Assembly: GCF_004136015.1 (NCBI RefSeq)
Contig: NZ_CP024866.1
Coordinates: forward strand, 1,236,807 to 1,300,806
Direction of reading: 5' to 3'
From: Pseudomonas sp. ACM7
GTDB lineage: Bacteria > Pseudomonadota > Gammaproteobacteria > Pseudomonadales > Pseudomonadaceae
Length of the DNA stretch: 64,000 nt
Shown: positions 26,667-34,702 of the stretch, one piece after another
Numbering within the stretch: position 1 is the first letter of the stretch
How the letters are laid out: the number at the start of each line of letters is the position of its first letter
Made by a program: the position numbers and the translations under genes
The notes under the pieces: generated by a model
Told to the model about the DNA's origin: nothing
Database searches by the model: none
The model's input: the letters and a program-made list of their open reading frames with translations, nothing else

Positions 26667-27994
26667 ATTCAGTGATGGTGGTCGACGACGAGAGCAGCAT
26701 TCGCAGCGCCGTCGAACAATGGCTGAGCCTCTCGGGGTTCGAGGTGCAATTGTTCAGCCGCGCCGATGAATGCCTGGCGCAGCTGCCGAAGCATTTCCCC
26801 GGGGTGATCCTCAGCGACGTGCGTATGCCGGGCATGACCGGCCTGGAACTGCTGGCCGAGGTTCAGCGCCGCGACGCCGACTTGCCGGTGATTCTGCTGA
26901 CCGGTCACGGCGATGTGCCGATGGCGGTCGAAGCCATGCGCGATGGCGCCTACGACTTCCTTGAAAAACCCTTCAGCCCCGAAACCCTGCTCGGCAGTCT
27001 GCGCCGTGCACTGGACAAGCGGCGGCTGGTGCTGGAGAACCGCGCCCTGCACGAGCAGGCGGACAACCGCGCCAAACTCGATGCGACGCTGCTGGGGGTG
27101 TCCCGTGGTTTGCAGACGCTGCGTCGGCAAGTGCTGGACCTGGCGACGCTGCCGGTCAATGTGTTGATCCGCGGTGAAACCGGCAGCGGCAAGGAATTGG
27201 TTGCCCGTTGCCTGCACGACTTTGGTCCGCGTGCCGACAAACCGTTTGTGGCGCTGAACTGCGCGGCGATTCCCGAGCAGTTGTTCGAGGCCGAGTTGTT
27301 CGGTCACGAGAGCGGCGCGTTCACCGGCGCCTCGGGCAAACGCATCGGCAAGCTCGAATACGCCGATGGCGGCACGCTGTTTCTCGATGAAATCGAAAGC
27401 ATGCCGCTGGCCCAGCAGGTGAAATTGCTGCGGGTTTTGCAGGAGCAGAAGCTGGAGCGGTTGGGCTCCAATCAGAGCATCCGCGTGGATTTGCGGATCA
27501 TTGCAGCGACCAAACCCGATTTGCTCGACGAAGCCCGGGCCGGACGCTTTCGCGAAGACCTCGCCTATCGGTTGAACGTGGCCGAGTTGCGGCTGCCGCC
27601 GTTGCGCGAGCGGCGTGAAGACATTCCATTGTTGTTCGAGTCGTTTGCGCACAATGCCGCCGAGCGTTTGGGGCGGACTTTTCCACCGCTGAGCGGCCCG
27701 CAGTTGAGCCACCTGCTGAGCCACGACTGGCCAGGCAATGTGCGTGAATTGGCGAACGTTGCTGAGCGGCAAGTGTTGGGGCTGGGCGAGCCGGAACCGG
27801 TGGGGATCGATCCTGGGCAATCGCTGGCGGCGCAGCAGGAAACCTTTGAAGCGCATTGTCTGCGCGCGGCGTTGACCCGGCATAAGGGCGATGTGAAAGC
27901 GGTGCTTGAAGAGCTGCAACTGCCGCGCCGGACGTTCAATGAAAAGATGCAGCGGCATGGCCTGACCCGCGAGATGTTTTTGCAAGACAGCTGA
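26660..27994 (+). CDS. Sigma-54-dependent response regulator, MifR/DctD family
   Basis: 444 residues. Receiver domain 1-120 with the phospho-Asp in ILSDVRMPGMTG (about residue 52) and the KP pair; AAA+ domain about 140-380 with Walker A GETGSGKE, the sigma-54 contact loop GAFTGAS, and Walker B GGTLFLDEIE; Fis-type helix-turn-helix at the end (GDVKAVLEELQLPRRTFNEKM). It activates sigma-54 promoters after phosphorylation by the kinase encoded just upstream. The permease gene downstream has a good sigma-54 promoter and two tandem palindromes, the likely targets. Confidence 0.88.
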   Translation: MLNSVMVVDDESSIRSAVEQWLSLSGFEVQLFSRADECLAQLPKHFPGVILSDVRMPGMTGLELLAEVQRRDADLPVILLTGHGDVPMAVEAMRDGAYDFLEKPFSPETLLGSLRRALDKRRLVLENRALHEQADNRAKLDATLLGVSRGLQTLRRQVLDLATLPVNVLIRGETGSGKELVARCLHDFGPRADKPFVALNCAAIPEQLFEAELFGHESGAFTGASGKRIGKLEYADGGTLFLDEIESMPLAQQVKLLRVLQEQKLERLGSNQSIRVDLRIIAATKPDLLDEARAGRFREDLAYRLNVAELRLPPLRERREDIPLLFESFAHNAAERLGRTFPPLSGPQLSHLLSHDWPGNVRELANVAERQVLGLGEPEPVGIDPGQSLAAQQETFEAHCLRAALTRHKGDVKAVLEELQLPRRTFNEKMQRHGLTREMFLQDS

Positions 27995-28018
27995 TTTTTG
28001 TGGTGCCTGAACTGGCCT

Positions 28019-28113
28019 CTTCGCGAGCAAGCCCGCTCCCACAGTTGATTCGAGGTGTAGGCAAATTCTGTGTTCACCGTAGATCCAATGTGGGAGCGGG
28101 CTTGCTCGCGAAG
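28019..28113. repeat. REPIN, family I
   Basis: Inverted TTCGCGAGCAAGCCCGC / GCGGGCTTGCTCGCGAA arms, directly after the regulator gene and before the permease promoter region. Confidence 0.85.
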
Positions 28114-28143
28114 GGGCCAGCACTGACGAAGCAATCCCACGCC

Positions 28144-28195
28144 TGAATAAGCGGTTTTCCGCTCGCACCCGATCCTGAATAAGCGGATTACCGCT
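28144..28195 (+). promoter_or_regulatory. Tandem palindromes, candidate MifR-type enhancer sites
   Basis: CCTGAATAAGCGG-tttt-CCGCT and CCTGAATAAGCGG-atta-CCGCT are repeated in direct orientation, 32 bp (three helical turns) apart, about 50-80 bp before the -24 element. This is the expected layout of upstream activator sites for a sigma-54 regulator. Confidence 0.6.
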
Positions 28196-28237
28196 CAATA
28201 AAACTCGCTACCCCCTCTAAACCGGCCCTCCTCCCTT

Positions 28238-28253
28238 TGGCACATCTCCTGCT
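28238..28253 (+). promoter_or_regulatory. Sigma-54 (RpoN) promoter of the permease gene
   Basis: TGGCACATCTCCTGCT matches TGGCAC-N5-TTGCW with GG and GC at the exact 10-base interval; one mismatch in the -12 element. Located 62 bases before ATG 28315. Confidence 0.75.
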
Positions 28254-28314
28254 ATAGCCCAAGCAGGCTGCGTTTCAACGCGCTCCACAAAAACAATTAA
28301 ATGAAGGATCCGTC

Positions 28315-29634
28315 ATGGATAACTCACAAACCCTGCCTCTTGGGTCGACCGCTTCGCCTGCCAAAGAAAGAACCACTGCCAGTCGCATCAAATCGATCTT
28401 CAGCGGCTCTGTCGGCAACATGGTCGAGTGGTACGACTGGTACGTCTACGCTGCCTTCTCCCTGTACTTCGCCAAAGCCTTTTTCCCCAAAGGCGACACC
28501 ACCGCACAACTGCTGAACACCGCCGCGATCTTCGCCGTGGGTTTCCTGATGCGCCCGATCGGTGGCTGGCTGATGGGCCTCTACGCCGACAAGGCCGGTC
28601 GCAAGAAAGCACTGATGGCTTCGGTGTACTTGATGTGTTTCGGCTCGCTGCTGATCGCCCTGAGCCCAGGTTATGAAACCATTGGCATCGGCGCACCGAT
28701 CCTGCTGATTTTCGCCCGTTTGCTGCAAGGTTTGTCGGTCGGTGGCGAGTACGGCACCTCAGCAACGTACCTCAGTGAGATGGCGACCAAGGAACGTCGC
28801 GGCTTCTACTCCAGCTTCCAGTACGTGACCCTGATCTCCGGCCAGCTCATCGCGTTGGCGGTGCTGATCGTGCTGCAACAAACCCTGACCACCGAGCAGC
28901 TGTATGCCTGGGGCTGGCGCATCCCGTTCGCCATCGGCGCACTGTGTGCCGTGGTCGCGCTGTACCTGCGTCGTGGCATGGAAGAAACCGAGTCGTTCAC
29001 CAAGAAAGAGAAGGCCAAGGAAAGCGCGATGCGCACCTTGATGCGCCATCCGAAGGAACTGATGACCGTGGTCGGCCTGACCATGGGCGGCACCCTGGCG
29101 TTCTACACCTACACCACGTACATGCAGAAATACCTGGTGAACACCGTCGGCATGAGCATCTCCGACTCCACCACCATTTCCGCCGCCACGCTGTTCCTGT
29201 TCATGTGCCTGCAACCGATCATTGGCGGGCTCTCGGATAAAGTCGGTCGCCGGCCAATCCTGATTGCCTTCGGTATTCTCGGGACGCTGTTCACCGTGCC
29301 GATCCTGACCACCCTGCACACCGTGCAGACCTGGTGGGGCGCGTTCTTCCTGATCATGGCGGCGCTGATCATTGTCAGCGGCTACACCTCGATCAACGCG
29401 GTGGTCAAAGCCGAACTGTTCCCGACCGAAATCCGTGCGCTGGGCGTCGGCCTGCCGTACGCGCTGACCGTGTCGATCTTCGGCGGCACCGCTGAATACA
29501 TCGCGCTGTGGTTCAAGAGCATCGGCATGGAAACCGGTTACTACTGGTATGTCACCGCGTGTATTGCCGTGTCGTTGCTGGTCTACGTGACCATGAAAGA
29601 CACCCGCAAACATTCGCGGATCGAGACTGACTGA
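28315..29634 (+). CDS. MFS dicarboxylate (2-oxoglutarate) permease, KgtP/PcaT-like
   Basis: 439 residues, 12 membrane segments, metabolite:H+ symporter (MHS) group of the major facilitator superfamily. Hallmarks: GNMVEWYDWYVYA in the first helix, the loop 2-3 motif DKAGRKKALM, RLLQGLSVGGEYGTSATYLSE in helix 4-5, and its repeat in the second half (SDKVGRRPIL). Members import 2-oxoglutarate or other C5 dicarboxylates with protons across the inner membrane. It lies downstream of the MifSR/DctBD-like pair and is preceded by a sigma-54 promoter and palindromes, so induction by external dicarboxylate is inferred. In P. aeruginosa MifSR controls the PA5530 transporter; here the three genes are adjacent. 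The substrate is inferred from family and context. Confidence 0.85.
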   Translation: MDNSQTLPLGSTASPAKERTTASRIKSIFSGSVGNMVEWYDWYVYAAFSLYFAKAFFPKGDTTAQLLNTAAIFAVGFLMRPIGGWLMGLYADKAGRKKALMASVYLMCFGSLLIALSPGYETIGIGAPILLIFARLLQGLSVGGEYGTSATYLSEMATKERRGFYSSFQYVTLISGQLIALAVLIVLQQTLTTEQLYAWGWRIPFAIGALCAVVALYLRRGMEETESFTKKEKAKESAMRTLMRHPKELMTVVGLTMGGTLAFYTYTTYMQKYLVNTVGMSISDSTTISAATLFLFMCLQPIIGGLSDKVGRRPILIAFGILGTLFTVPILTTLHTVQTWWGAFFLIMAALIIVSGYTSINAVVKAELFPTEIRALGVGLPYALTVSIFGGTAEYIALWFKSIGMETGYYWYVTACIAVSLLVYVTMKDTRKHSRIETD

Positions 29635-29664
29635 CAGGCACATCGAGGTCGGCTGTACCGGCCT

Positions 29665-29764
29665 CTTCGCGAGCAAGTCGAATCGTCGCACCGCCGCTCC
29701 CACATTCGACCGCATTCTTCTGAAAGAACTCGGTCAACCTGTGGGAGCGGGCTTGCTCGCGAAG
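29665..29764. repeat. REPIN, family I, with a 17-bp insertion in one arm
   Basis: The left arm TTCGCGAGCAAG is interrupted at 29678-29694 by TCGAATCGTCGCACCGC before CGCTCCCACA; the right arm is normal. The same insertion, in the opposite orientation, is found at 49193-49209. Confidence 0.8.
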
Positions 29765-29778
29765 GCCGCGACTCGGTT

Positions 29779-30534
29779 TCAAGACAACTCGGCAACTTCC
29801 GGTTTCGTGAACTTGTTCTGCGCATACGAAGCCCCCGCAATCATCACCACCAATATCCCCGCCAACACCAACGACGAACCGATGGTGCCGAAATCCAGAC
29901 CTCCCTTTTCATGGGGCTTGGTCAGGAAGTCGCCCAGCGTCGCGCCGAACGGCCGCGTCAGCACAAACGCCACCCAGAACAGCAGCACCGACGAAATCTT
30001 CGTGAAGCATTTGAGCAACACCACCACCGCAATTGTCGAGCCAATCAACAGCGCGCCACCGGCAAATCCCAGGCCTGAATCATCGGCCAGGTAATCGCCA
30101 AGCGCAGTGCCCAAGGTGTTGGAAAACAGTATCGCCATCCAATAGAACATCTCGCCGCGAAAGGTCTGGACCTTGGTGACGTTCAGCGAATCGCCGCTCA
30201 AGCGCCACGCAGCAAAAATCCCTATCAAAATCGCAATCAGGATCATCGAGCCCGCGGCATAGCCCAACCCAAGGGTGCGGTCCATGAAATCAGACATGGT
30301 GGTGCCGGCCGTGCTGGTCGACAAAATCACGATCCAGTACAGCACCGGCTTGTAGGTTTTGGACATCAACTGCGTGATCAGCGTCAGTACGAACACGCTG
30401 ATCAAAATCAGCGAGCTGATGGCATAACCGACGTTGAGAGTCATCGACAGCAAATCTCCCGCGGTTTCCCCCAGGGTCGTCGCGCAGATTTTCATCACCC
30501 AGAACGCCAGGGTGATTTGAGGAAGTTTGTTCAT
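29779..30534 (-). CDS. Membrane protein with four DUF347 repeats (COG4705)
   Basis: 251 residues from ATG 30534 (ATG 30558 also in frame, without a ribosome site). Eight or so membrane helices. A motif of the type T-G-x-x-x-x-D-x(L/F) recurs four times: TLGETAGDLLS, TAGTTMSDFMDR, TLGTALGDYLAD and PFGATLGDFLTK, each at the end of a helix. This four-fold repeat is the DUF347/COG4705 family, inner-membrane proteins proposed to move ions or small solutes; the acidic residue in each repeat suggests cation handling. Function is not settled. It stands alone, transcribed towards the permease gene, with a divergent flavin reductase-like gene upstream. Confidence 0.75.
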   Translation of the reverse strand: MNKLPQITLAFWVMKICATTLGETAGDLLSMTLNVGYAISSLILISVFVLTLITQLMSKTYKPVLYWIVILSTSTAGTTMSDFMDRTLGLGYAAGSMILIAILIGIFAAWRLSGDSLNVTKVQTFRGEMFYWMAILFSNTLGTALGDYLADDSGLGFAGGALLIGSTIAVVVLLKCFTKISSVLLFWVAFVLTRPFGATLGDFLTKPHEKGGLDFGTIGSSLVLAGILVVMIAGASYAQNKFTKPEVAELS

Positions 30535-30746
30535 CGAGGATAAATCTCCAGTGTTCATGGCGGCCGTTTATCAGGCTTTTGGCCGGTGCGTAGACTGGAG
30601 GTGGGGCAGTGAAAAATAGGTAAGTGCTTTATGAAAAATCTGTCACACATGCAAAAGAGCCAGATTAATCGCCGCGCTGGAAATTGCTGGCCACCGCTTG
30701 CACTATGGCCCTCTTCGCTACAAACCGAACTCAGGAACCCCGCGCC

Positions 30747-31376
30747 ATGCCCGACGACATCCATTTCTACGAACCCGCCAACGGCCACGGCCTGCCGCAT
30801 GACCCGTTCAATGCCATCGTCGGCCCGCGTCCCATTGGCTGGATTTCCTCTCAGGATGCCGATGGTCGCTTGAACCTGGCGCCCTACAGCTTCTTCAACG
30901 CGTTCAACTACATTCCGCCGATCATTGGTTTTTCCAGTGTCGGGCGCAAAGACAGCCTGAATAACATCGAGCGAACCGGCGAATTCGCCTGGAACCTGGC
31001 GACCCGTCCGCTGGCCGAGCAGATGAACCAGTGCTCGGCCATGGTCGGGCCTGAGGTCAACGAGTTCGAGCTGTCCGGGCTGACGCCGGCAGCGTCGAAA
31101 GTCATTCAGGTGCCGCGCGTCGCCGAAAGCCCGGTGTCCTTCGAGTGCAAGGTCACGCAGATCATTCAGTTGCAGCGGGCTGACGGGAACGTGGTGCCGA
31201 GCTGGCTGATTCTCGGCGAAGTGGTCGCCGTGCATATCGCCAAATGGCTGTTGAAGGATGGGGTGTACGACACCGCCGCGGCAGAACCGATCCTGCGCGG
31301 CGGCGGGCCAGCGGATTATTTCCAGCTGGGGCCTGAGGCGTTGTTCAAGATGTATCGCCCGGGGGCGGTCAAGTAA
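30747..31376 (+). CDS. Flavin reductase-like domain protein
   Basis: 209 residues from ATG 30747, chosen for AGGAA 8-10 bases upstream; the longer frame to 30684 has no ribosome site. It shows the FMN-binding split-barrel of the flavin reductase/flavoredoxin family: FNAIVGPRPIGWISSQDADG, then LAPYSFFNAFNYIPPIIGFSS, and ERTGEFAWNL. Such proteins bind FMN and reduce flavin or act as flavin carriers in the cytosol. No oxygenase partner is adjacent. Its stop codon abuts that of the convergent small gene at 31377. Substrate unknown. Confidence 0.85.
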   Translation: MPDDIHFYEPANGHGLPHDPFNAIVGPRPIGWISSQDADGRLNLAPYSFFNAFNYIPPIIGFSSVGRKDSLNNIERTGEFAWNLATRPLAEQMNQCSAMVGPEVNEFELSGLTPAASKVIQVPRVAESPVSFECKVTQIIQLQRADGNVVPSWLILGEVVAVHIAKWLLKDGVYDTAAAEPILRGGGPADYFQLGPEALFKMYRPGAVK

Positions 31377-31607
31377 TTACCAGATCAGGTCGCCGTCTTC
31401 GCTGACGTCCCTGAGGCGGGTCAGTTCTTTGGCTGCGGCCTCATCGGCCTCATGGGCAGTTTTAAAGGTCTGTTCTTCGAGCAGCTTGTGAAAGCGCGGC
31501 GCACCCGAACCACCGATGGCCTTGGTGGCGATTGCGGCGTGATAGCCGCCTTCACGGGGTACTACGGCAGATACGGCTTCGAAGGTTTCAAAGGCTTTGC
31601 GTGCCAT
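31377..31607 (-). CDS. Small conserved hypothetical protein
   Basis: 76 residues, not recognised as a named family. It is hydrophilic and probably folds as a small alpha/beta protein, with a basic N-terminus (MARKAFETFE), a central GGSGAPRFHKLLEEQTF and an acidic C-terminus (VSEDGDLIW). AGGA lies about 9 bases before ATG, and codon use fits its neighbours, so it is probably real. It ends exactly where the flavin reductase-like gene ends on the other strand. No transport signal or cysteine is present. Confidence 0.6.
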   Translation of the reverse strand: MARKAFETFEAVSAVVPREGGYHAAIATKAIGGSGAPRFHKLLEEQTFKTAHEADEAAAKELTRLRDVSEDGDLIW

Positions 31608-31648
31608 GTCGCGGATCCTGGCTAATGGAGAATTGAGCCATTAAACCC

Positions 31649-32002
31649 TCAACCCGCCATTTTGTGTACCCACGACTGGGACTGTCCCAGCGCCTGGGCG
31701 GCCGACACGTCCTTGAAGGTATGAAAATCCAGGCTGTTGACCACCAGGTCTTGCACCAACCCGGCAAAAATCTGCATGGCCGGGGTGCTGAAATAAGCGG
31801 TCATGGCCTGCTGGTTCATCCAGAAACCGGACACCAGCCACAACTCGGGATCGCATTGCGAATGTTGCAGGGCAAAATTCAGGCAACCCGGTGCGCTGCG
31901 GGACGGCTCGATCAAGGCGCTGAGGCGCGCACCGAGTTCCGCCGAACGCCCGGCGCGGGCGCGGACAAAGGCCATATGACTGACGGGGATCTGCGTAGAC
32001 AT
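31649..32002 (-). CDS. Antibiotic biosynthesis monooxygenase (ABM) domain protein
   Basis: 117 residues from ATG 32002, with GGGAGG 7 bases upstream. It has the dimeric ferredoxin-like ABM/YgiN fold: a first strand HMAFVRARAGR, helix ELGARLSALIEPSRSAPGC, then FALQHSQCDPELWLVSGFW and the AMTAYFSTPAMQIF helix. Members act as cofactor-free oxygenases or quinol-modifying enzymes; substrate unknown. It is divergent from an AraC-type regulator at 32431, whose target it may be. The 428-base gap contains the REP hairpin at 32187 and nothing else clear. Confidence 0.75.
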   Translation of the reverse strand: MSTQIPVSHMAFVRARAGRSAELGARLSALIEPSRSAPGCLNFALQHSQCDPELWLVSGFWMNQQAMTAYFSTPAMQIFAGLVQDLVVNSLDFHTFKDVSAAQALGQSQSWVHKMAG

Positions 32003-32186
32003 GTTCAACCCTCCCAGGTACTCGAGTGGCAGCCGTGGGACGGGCTGCGACAGGATCCAAGGTTAAGCGCGCCCCTTCCATCGCGGTTAGTCGATTCCTG
32101 CCGGCTTGTTGCACAATCCTGCGCAGCTTGGCTCAACACCTGTAACAACCGGTAAAACCCGTCATACCACTGTCACACGAGCTTTG

Positions 32187-32265
32187 TGTAGGAGCTGCCG
32201 AAGGCTGCGATCTTTTGACTTCTGTTTTCAAGATCTAGAGATCGCAGCCTCCGGCAGCTCCTACA
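32187..32265. repeat. REP hairpin, family II
   Basis: TGTAGGAGCTGCCGAAGGCT... and its inverted copy ...GCCTCCGGCAGCTCCTACA, in the ABM/AraC divergent gap. Confidence 0.85.
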
Positions 32266-32430
32266 GGGGCAGGCTTGCGTCAGCCGTTGCCCATCTGCAT
32301 CACGTCATGACGGGGCGGCACACGAAGCCCATGCAGAATCAGGCAAGCTTGAGGCAGGATGTGTCTAGCGCTTCGTCTTGCACAAACTTAAGCTCAACTC
32401 ATTACCAACGCCTTGCCGAGGATGCCTTGC

Positions 32431-33360
32431 ATGTCGTCGCTCGATCATTTTCAAGCCCCGCTGGACGCCGACATGGAGAAACAGCGCGCGGAACTGGCCG
32501 CCATCATTCGCCACAACACGGCGGAGGATGGCACTTATGCGACTGCCGTCGGCTCGCTGTTCATGTCTCGCCACAGTAAGTCCCATGAGTTTGCCCCGGT
32601 ACTGGCGCAACCCGCGCTGTGCATCATGGCGCAGGGCCGTAAAGAGGTCAGGCTGGCCGATGAATACTTCAATTACGATCCGCTGAATTACCTGGTGGTG
32701 TCGGTTTCGATGCCACTGAGCGGGCGCGTGGTGAACGTCACGTCTGAAGAACCGATCCTCGCGGTGCGGCTGGATATCGACCCGGCAGAAATCACCGCGC
32801 TGATTGCCGACGCCGGTCCTCTCGGTGTGCCCACCCGGCCGACGGGACGCGGCTTGTATGTCGAACGGATCGACACCGCGATGCTTGACGCGGTGTTGCG
32901 TCTGGCACGTTTGCTGGATGCGCCGAAAGACATCGCCATGCTCGCACCGCTGATTCGCCGGGAAATCCTGTATCGACTATTGCGCAGCCAGCAGGGCCAT
33001 CGGCTGTACGAAATCGCTATCGCCAACAGCCAGAGCCATCGCATCAGCCAGGCGATCAAATGGCTCAACGGCAACTATGAACAGCCGCTGCGCATCGATG
33101 ATCTGGCGAAGGAAGTGAACCTGAGCGTGTCGACGTTGCATCACCGGTTCAAGGCGATGACGGCGATGAGTCCGTTGCAGTATCAGAAGCAACTGCGCCT
33201 GCAAGAAGCGCGGCGGTTGATGCTGGCGGAAGGGCTGGAGGCTTCGGCAGCGGGGTATCGAGTGGGGTATGAAAGCCCCTCGCAATTCAGCCGGGAGTAC
33301 AGCCGGTTGTTTGGGGCTCCGCCGTTAAGGGATTTGGCGCGGTTGCGGTTGATGGTCTAG
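32431..33360 (+). CDS. AraC family regulator (AraC_N type)
   Basis: 309 residues from ATG 32431, selected because GAGGA ends 8 bases upstream; ATG 32422 and TTG 32413 are in frame. Residues 20-180 form the AraC_N-type cupin (ALCIMAQGRKEVRLADEYFNYDPLNYLVVS), which usually binds a small effector. The C-terminal 100 residues hold two helix-turn-helix units: LRIDDLAKEVNLSVSTLHHRFK and AAGYRVGYESPSQFSREYSRLFG, complete and standard. Probably an activator of the divergent ABM gene or of unlinked oxidoreductase genes, as is common for this subgroup. A family I REPIN follows. Confidence 0.88.
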   Translation: MSSLDHFQAPLDADMEKQRAELAAIIRHNTAEDGTYATAVGSLFMSRHSKSHEFAPVLAQPALCIMAQGRKEVRLADEYFNYDPLNYLVVSVSMPLSGRVVNVTSEEPILAVRLDIDPAEITALIADAGPLGVPTRPTGRGLYVERIDTAMLDAVLRLARLLDAPKDIAMLAPLIRREILYRLLRSQQGHRLYEIAIANSQSHRISQAIKWLNGNYEQPLRIDDLAKEVNLSVSTLHHRFKAMTAMSPLQYQKQLRLQEARRLMLAEGLEASAAGYRVGYESPSQFSREYSRLFGAPPLRDLARLRLMV

Positions 33361-33388
33361 CTGAATCTTGTGTTGTTTGTGCCGGCCC

Positions 33389-33462
33389 CTTCGCGAGCAA
33401 GCCCGCTCCCACAGGGGTCTGGTGTACACCGGTCCAATGTGGGAGCGGGCTTGCTCGCGAAG
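33389..33462. repeat. REPIN, family I
   Basis: CTTCGCGAGCAAGCCCGCTC and inverted partner, filling the convergent gap between the AraC gene and the ABC ATPase gene. Confidence 0.85.
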
Positions 33463-33491
33463 AGGCCGGTACAGTCAATCCACCTCTAATG

Positions 33492-34547
33492 TCAGGCACC
33501 GAGTACGCGACAAGCCTCAGCCGGCAATGTCACCGACACCGGATTGCCAATGCTCAACCCAAACCCCTGACACGGCGTGCTCAACGCCGTAAACGACACC
33601 CCGGAACACTCCACGGTCGTCTCAATCGTCGCGCCAATATCACGCACAAACGTCACCTTACCGAGCAACCGATTCCCCGCCGTCGCCTGTGGATGCGACA
33701 GTTGCAGGTCCTCAGGGCGAATCAGCATCTTCACTTTCTCACCCACCACGATGCTGCTGCAGATCGGCACTTCCAGCGCCTCGCCACCCGGCAGCCCAAT
33801 CTTGCCGTTGCCCAGTGCCGTGGCCGGGAAGATATTCCCCGAGCCGATGAAGTCCGCAACAAATTCATTGGCCGGGTGACGATAGATTTCAATCGGCGTG
33901 CCCACTTGCTGCACGCGATGTTCACCCAATACCACAACGATATCCGCCATGGTCATGGCTTCACGCTGGTCGTGGGTCACCATGATGGTGGTGATGTTCA
34001 AGCGTTGTTGCAGTTGACGGATTTCCACCTGCATCGACTCGCGCAGCTTGGCGTCGAGCGCCGACAGCGGCTCATCCAGCAGCAGGATTTTCGGCCGCGA
34101 GGCAATCGCCCGGGCAATCGCCACGCGCTGACGTTGACCGCCGGAGAGTTTGGCCACCGGGCGATCAATCATCTCGCTCAGCTGAATCAGCTCGAGCAAC
34201 TCCACCACCCGCGCCTGCTGATCAGCCTTGCTGACCCCGCGCAGTTTCAGCGGATAGGCGATGTTCTCCCCCACCGTCATGTGCGGAAACAGCGCCAGTG
34301 ATTGAAACACCATGCCGAAATTGCGTTGATGCGCCGGGGTGTGGCCGATGTCTTCACCGTCCAGGCGAATCTCGCCGCCGCTCAGGGTTTCGAGCCCTGC
34401 AATCATTCGCAGCAACGTGGTTTTACCGCAGCCCGACGGGCCGAGAAAACACACCAGTTTGCCCTCAGGCAAATGCAGGTTTACATCCTTTACCGCGCAG
34501 GCCGAGCCGTAATGTTTCTCGACGTTTTCCAGAATCAGACCAGTCAT
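33492..34547 (-). CDS. ABC transporter ATP-binding subunit (PotA-like)
   Basis: 351 residues from ATG 34547 (GAGGTG 5 bases upstream). Walker A GPSGCGKTT (about residue 38), Q-loop MVFQSLALFPHM, signature LSGGQRQRVAIARA and Walker B ILLLDEPLSALD, followed by the H-loop THDQREAM and a C-terminal TOBE domain (about 280-350). It energises import by the two permeases encoded upstream. The family is that of polyamine/iron(III)/opine importers. It is the last gene of the cluster, separated from the permease gene by a 134-bp palindromic repeat. Confidence 0.92.
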   Translation of the reverse strand: MTGLILENVEKHYGSACAVKDVNLHLPEGKLVCFLGPSGCGKTTLLRMIAGLETLSGGEIRLDGEDIGHTPAHQRNFGMVFQSLALFPHMTVGENIAYPLKLRGVSKADQQARVVELLELIQLSEMIDRPVAKLSGGQRQRVAIARAIASRPKILLLDEPLSALDAKLRESMQVEIRQLQQRLNITTIMVTHDQREAMTMADIVVVLGEHRVQQVGTPIEIYRHPANEFVADFIGSGNIFPATALGNGKIGLPGGEALEVPICSSIVVGEKVKMLIRPEDLQLSHPQATAGNRLLGKVTFVRDIGATIETTVECSGVSFTALSTPCQGFGLSIGNPVSVTLPAEACRVLGA

Positions 34548-34567
34548 GTTGCACCTCAAGAATAAGG

Positions 34568-34701
34568 TTCTGGCTGGAGGTCGCCGAGCGAAGATCAGGC
34601 AAGGCAAAAGTCTGCGAAGAAGCAGAGTTGACTTTAGTCAATGAGCATTCTGAGCGGACTTTTAACGCAGCATGATCGAGCGCAGGCACCTCCAGGCAGA
34701 A
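34568..34701. repeat. 134-bp imperfect palindrome inside the ABC operon
   Basis: TTCTGGCTGGAGGT and ACCTCCAGGCAGAA mark the ends (one mismatch). Inside are AAAGTC/GACTTT and a short TTGACT-TTA-GTCAA hairpin. It fills the gap between the permease stop (34703) and the ATPase start, and differs from the three REP families. Confidence 0.6.
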
Positions 34702-34702
34702 G

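Noticed and set aside
24900..27994. Calling the two-component pair DctB/DctD outright
   Set aside because: The domains fit, but the adjacent transporter is a KgtP/PcaT-type permease rather than DctA or a TRAP system, so MifSR is at least as likely.
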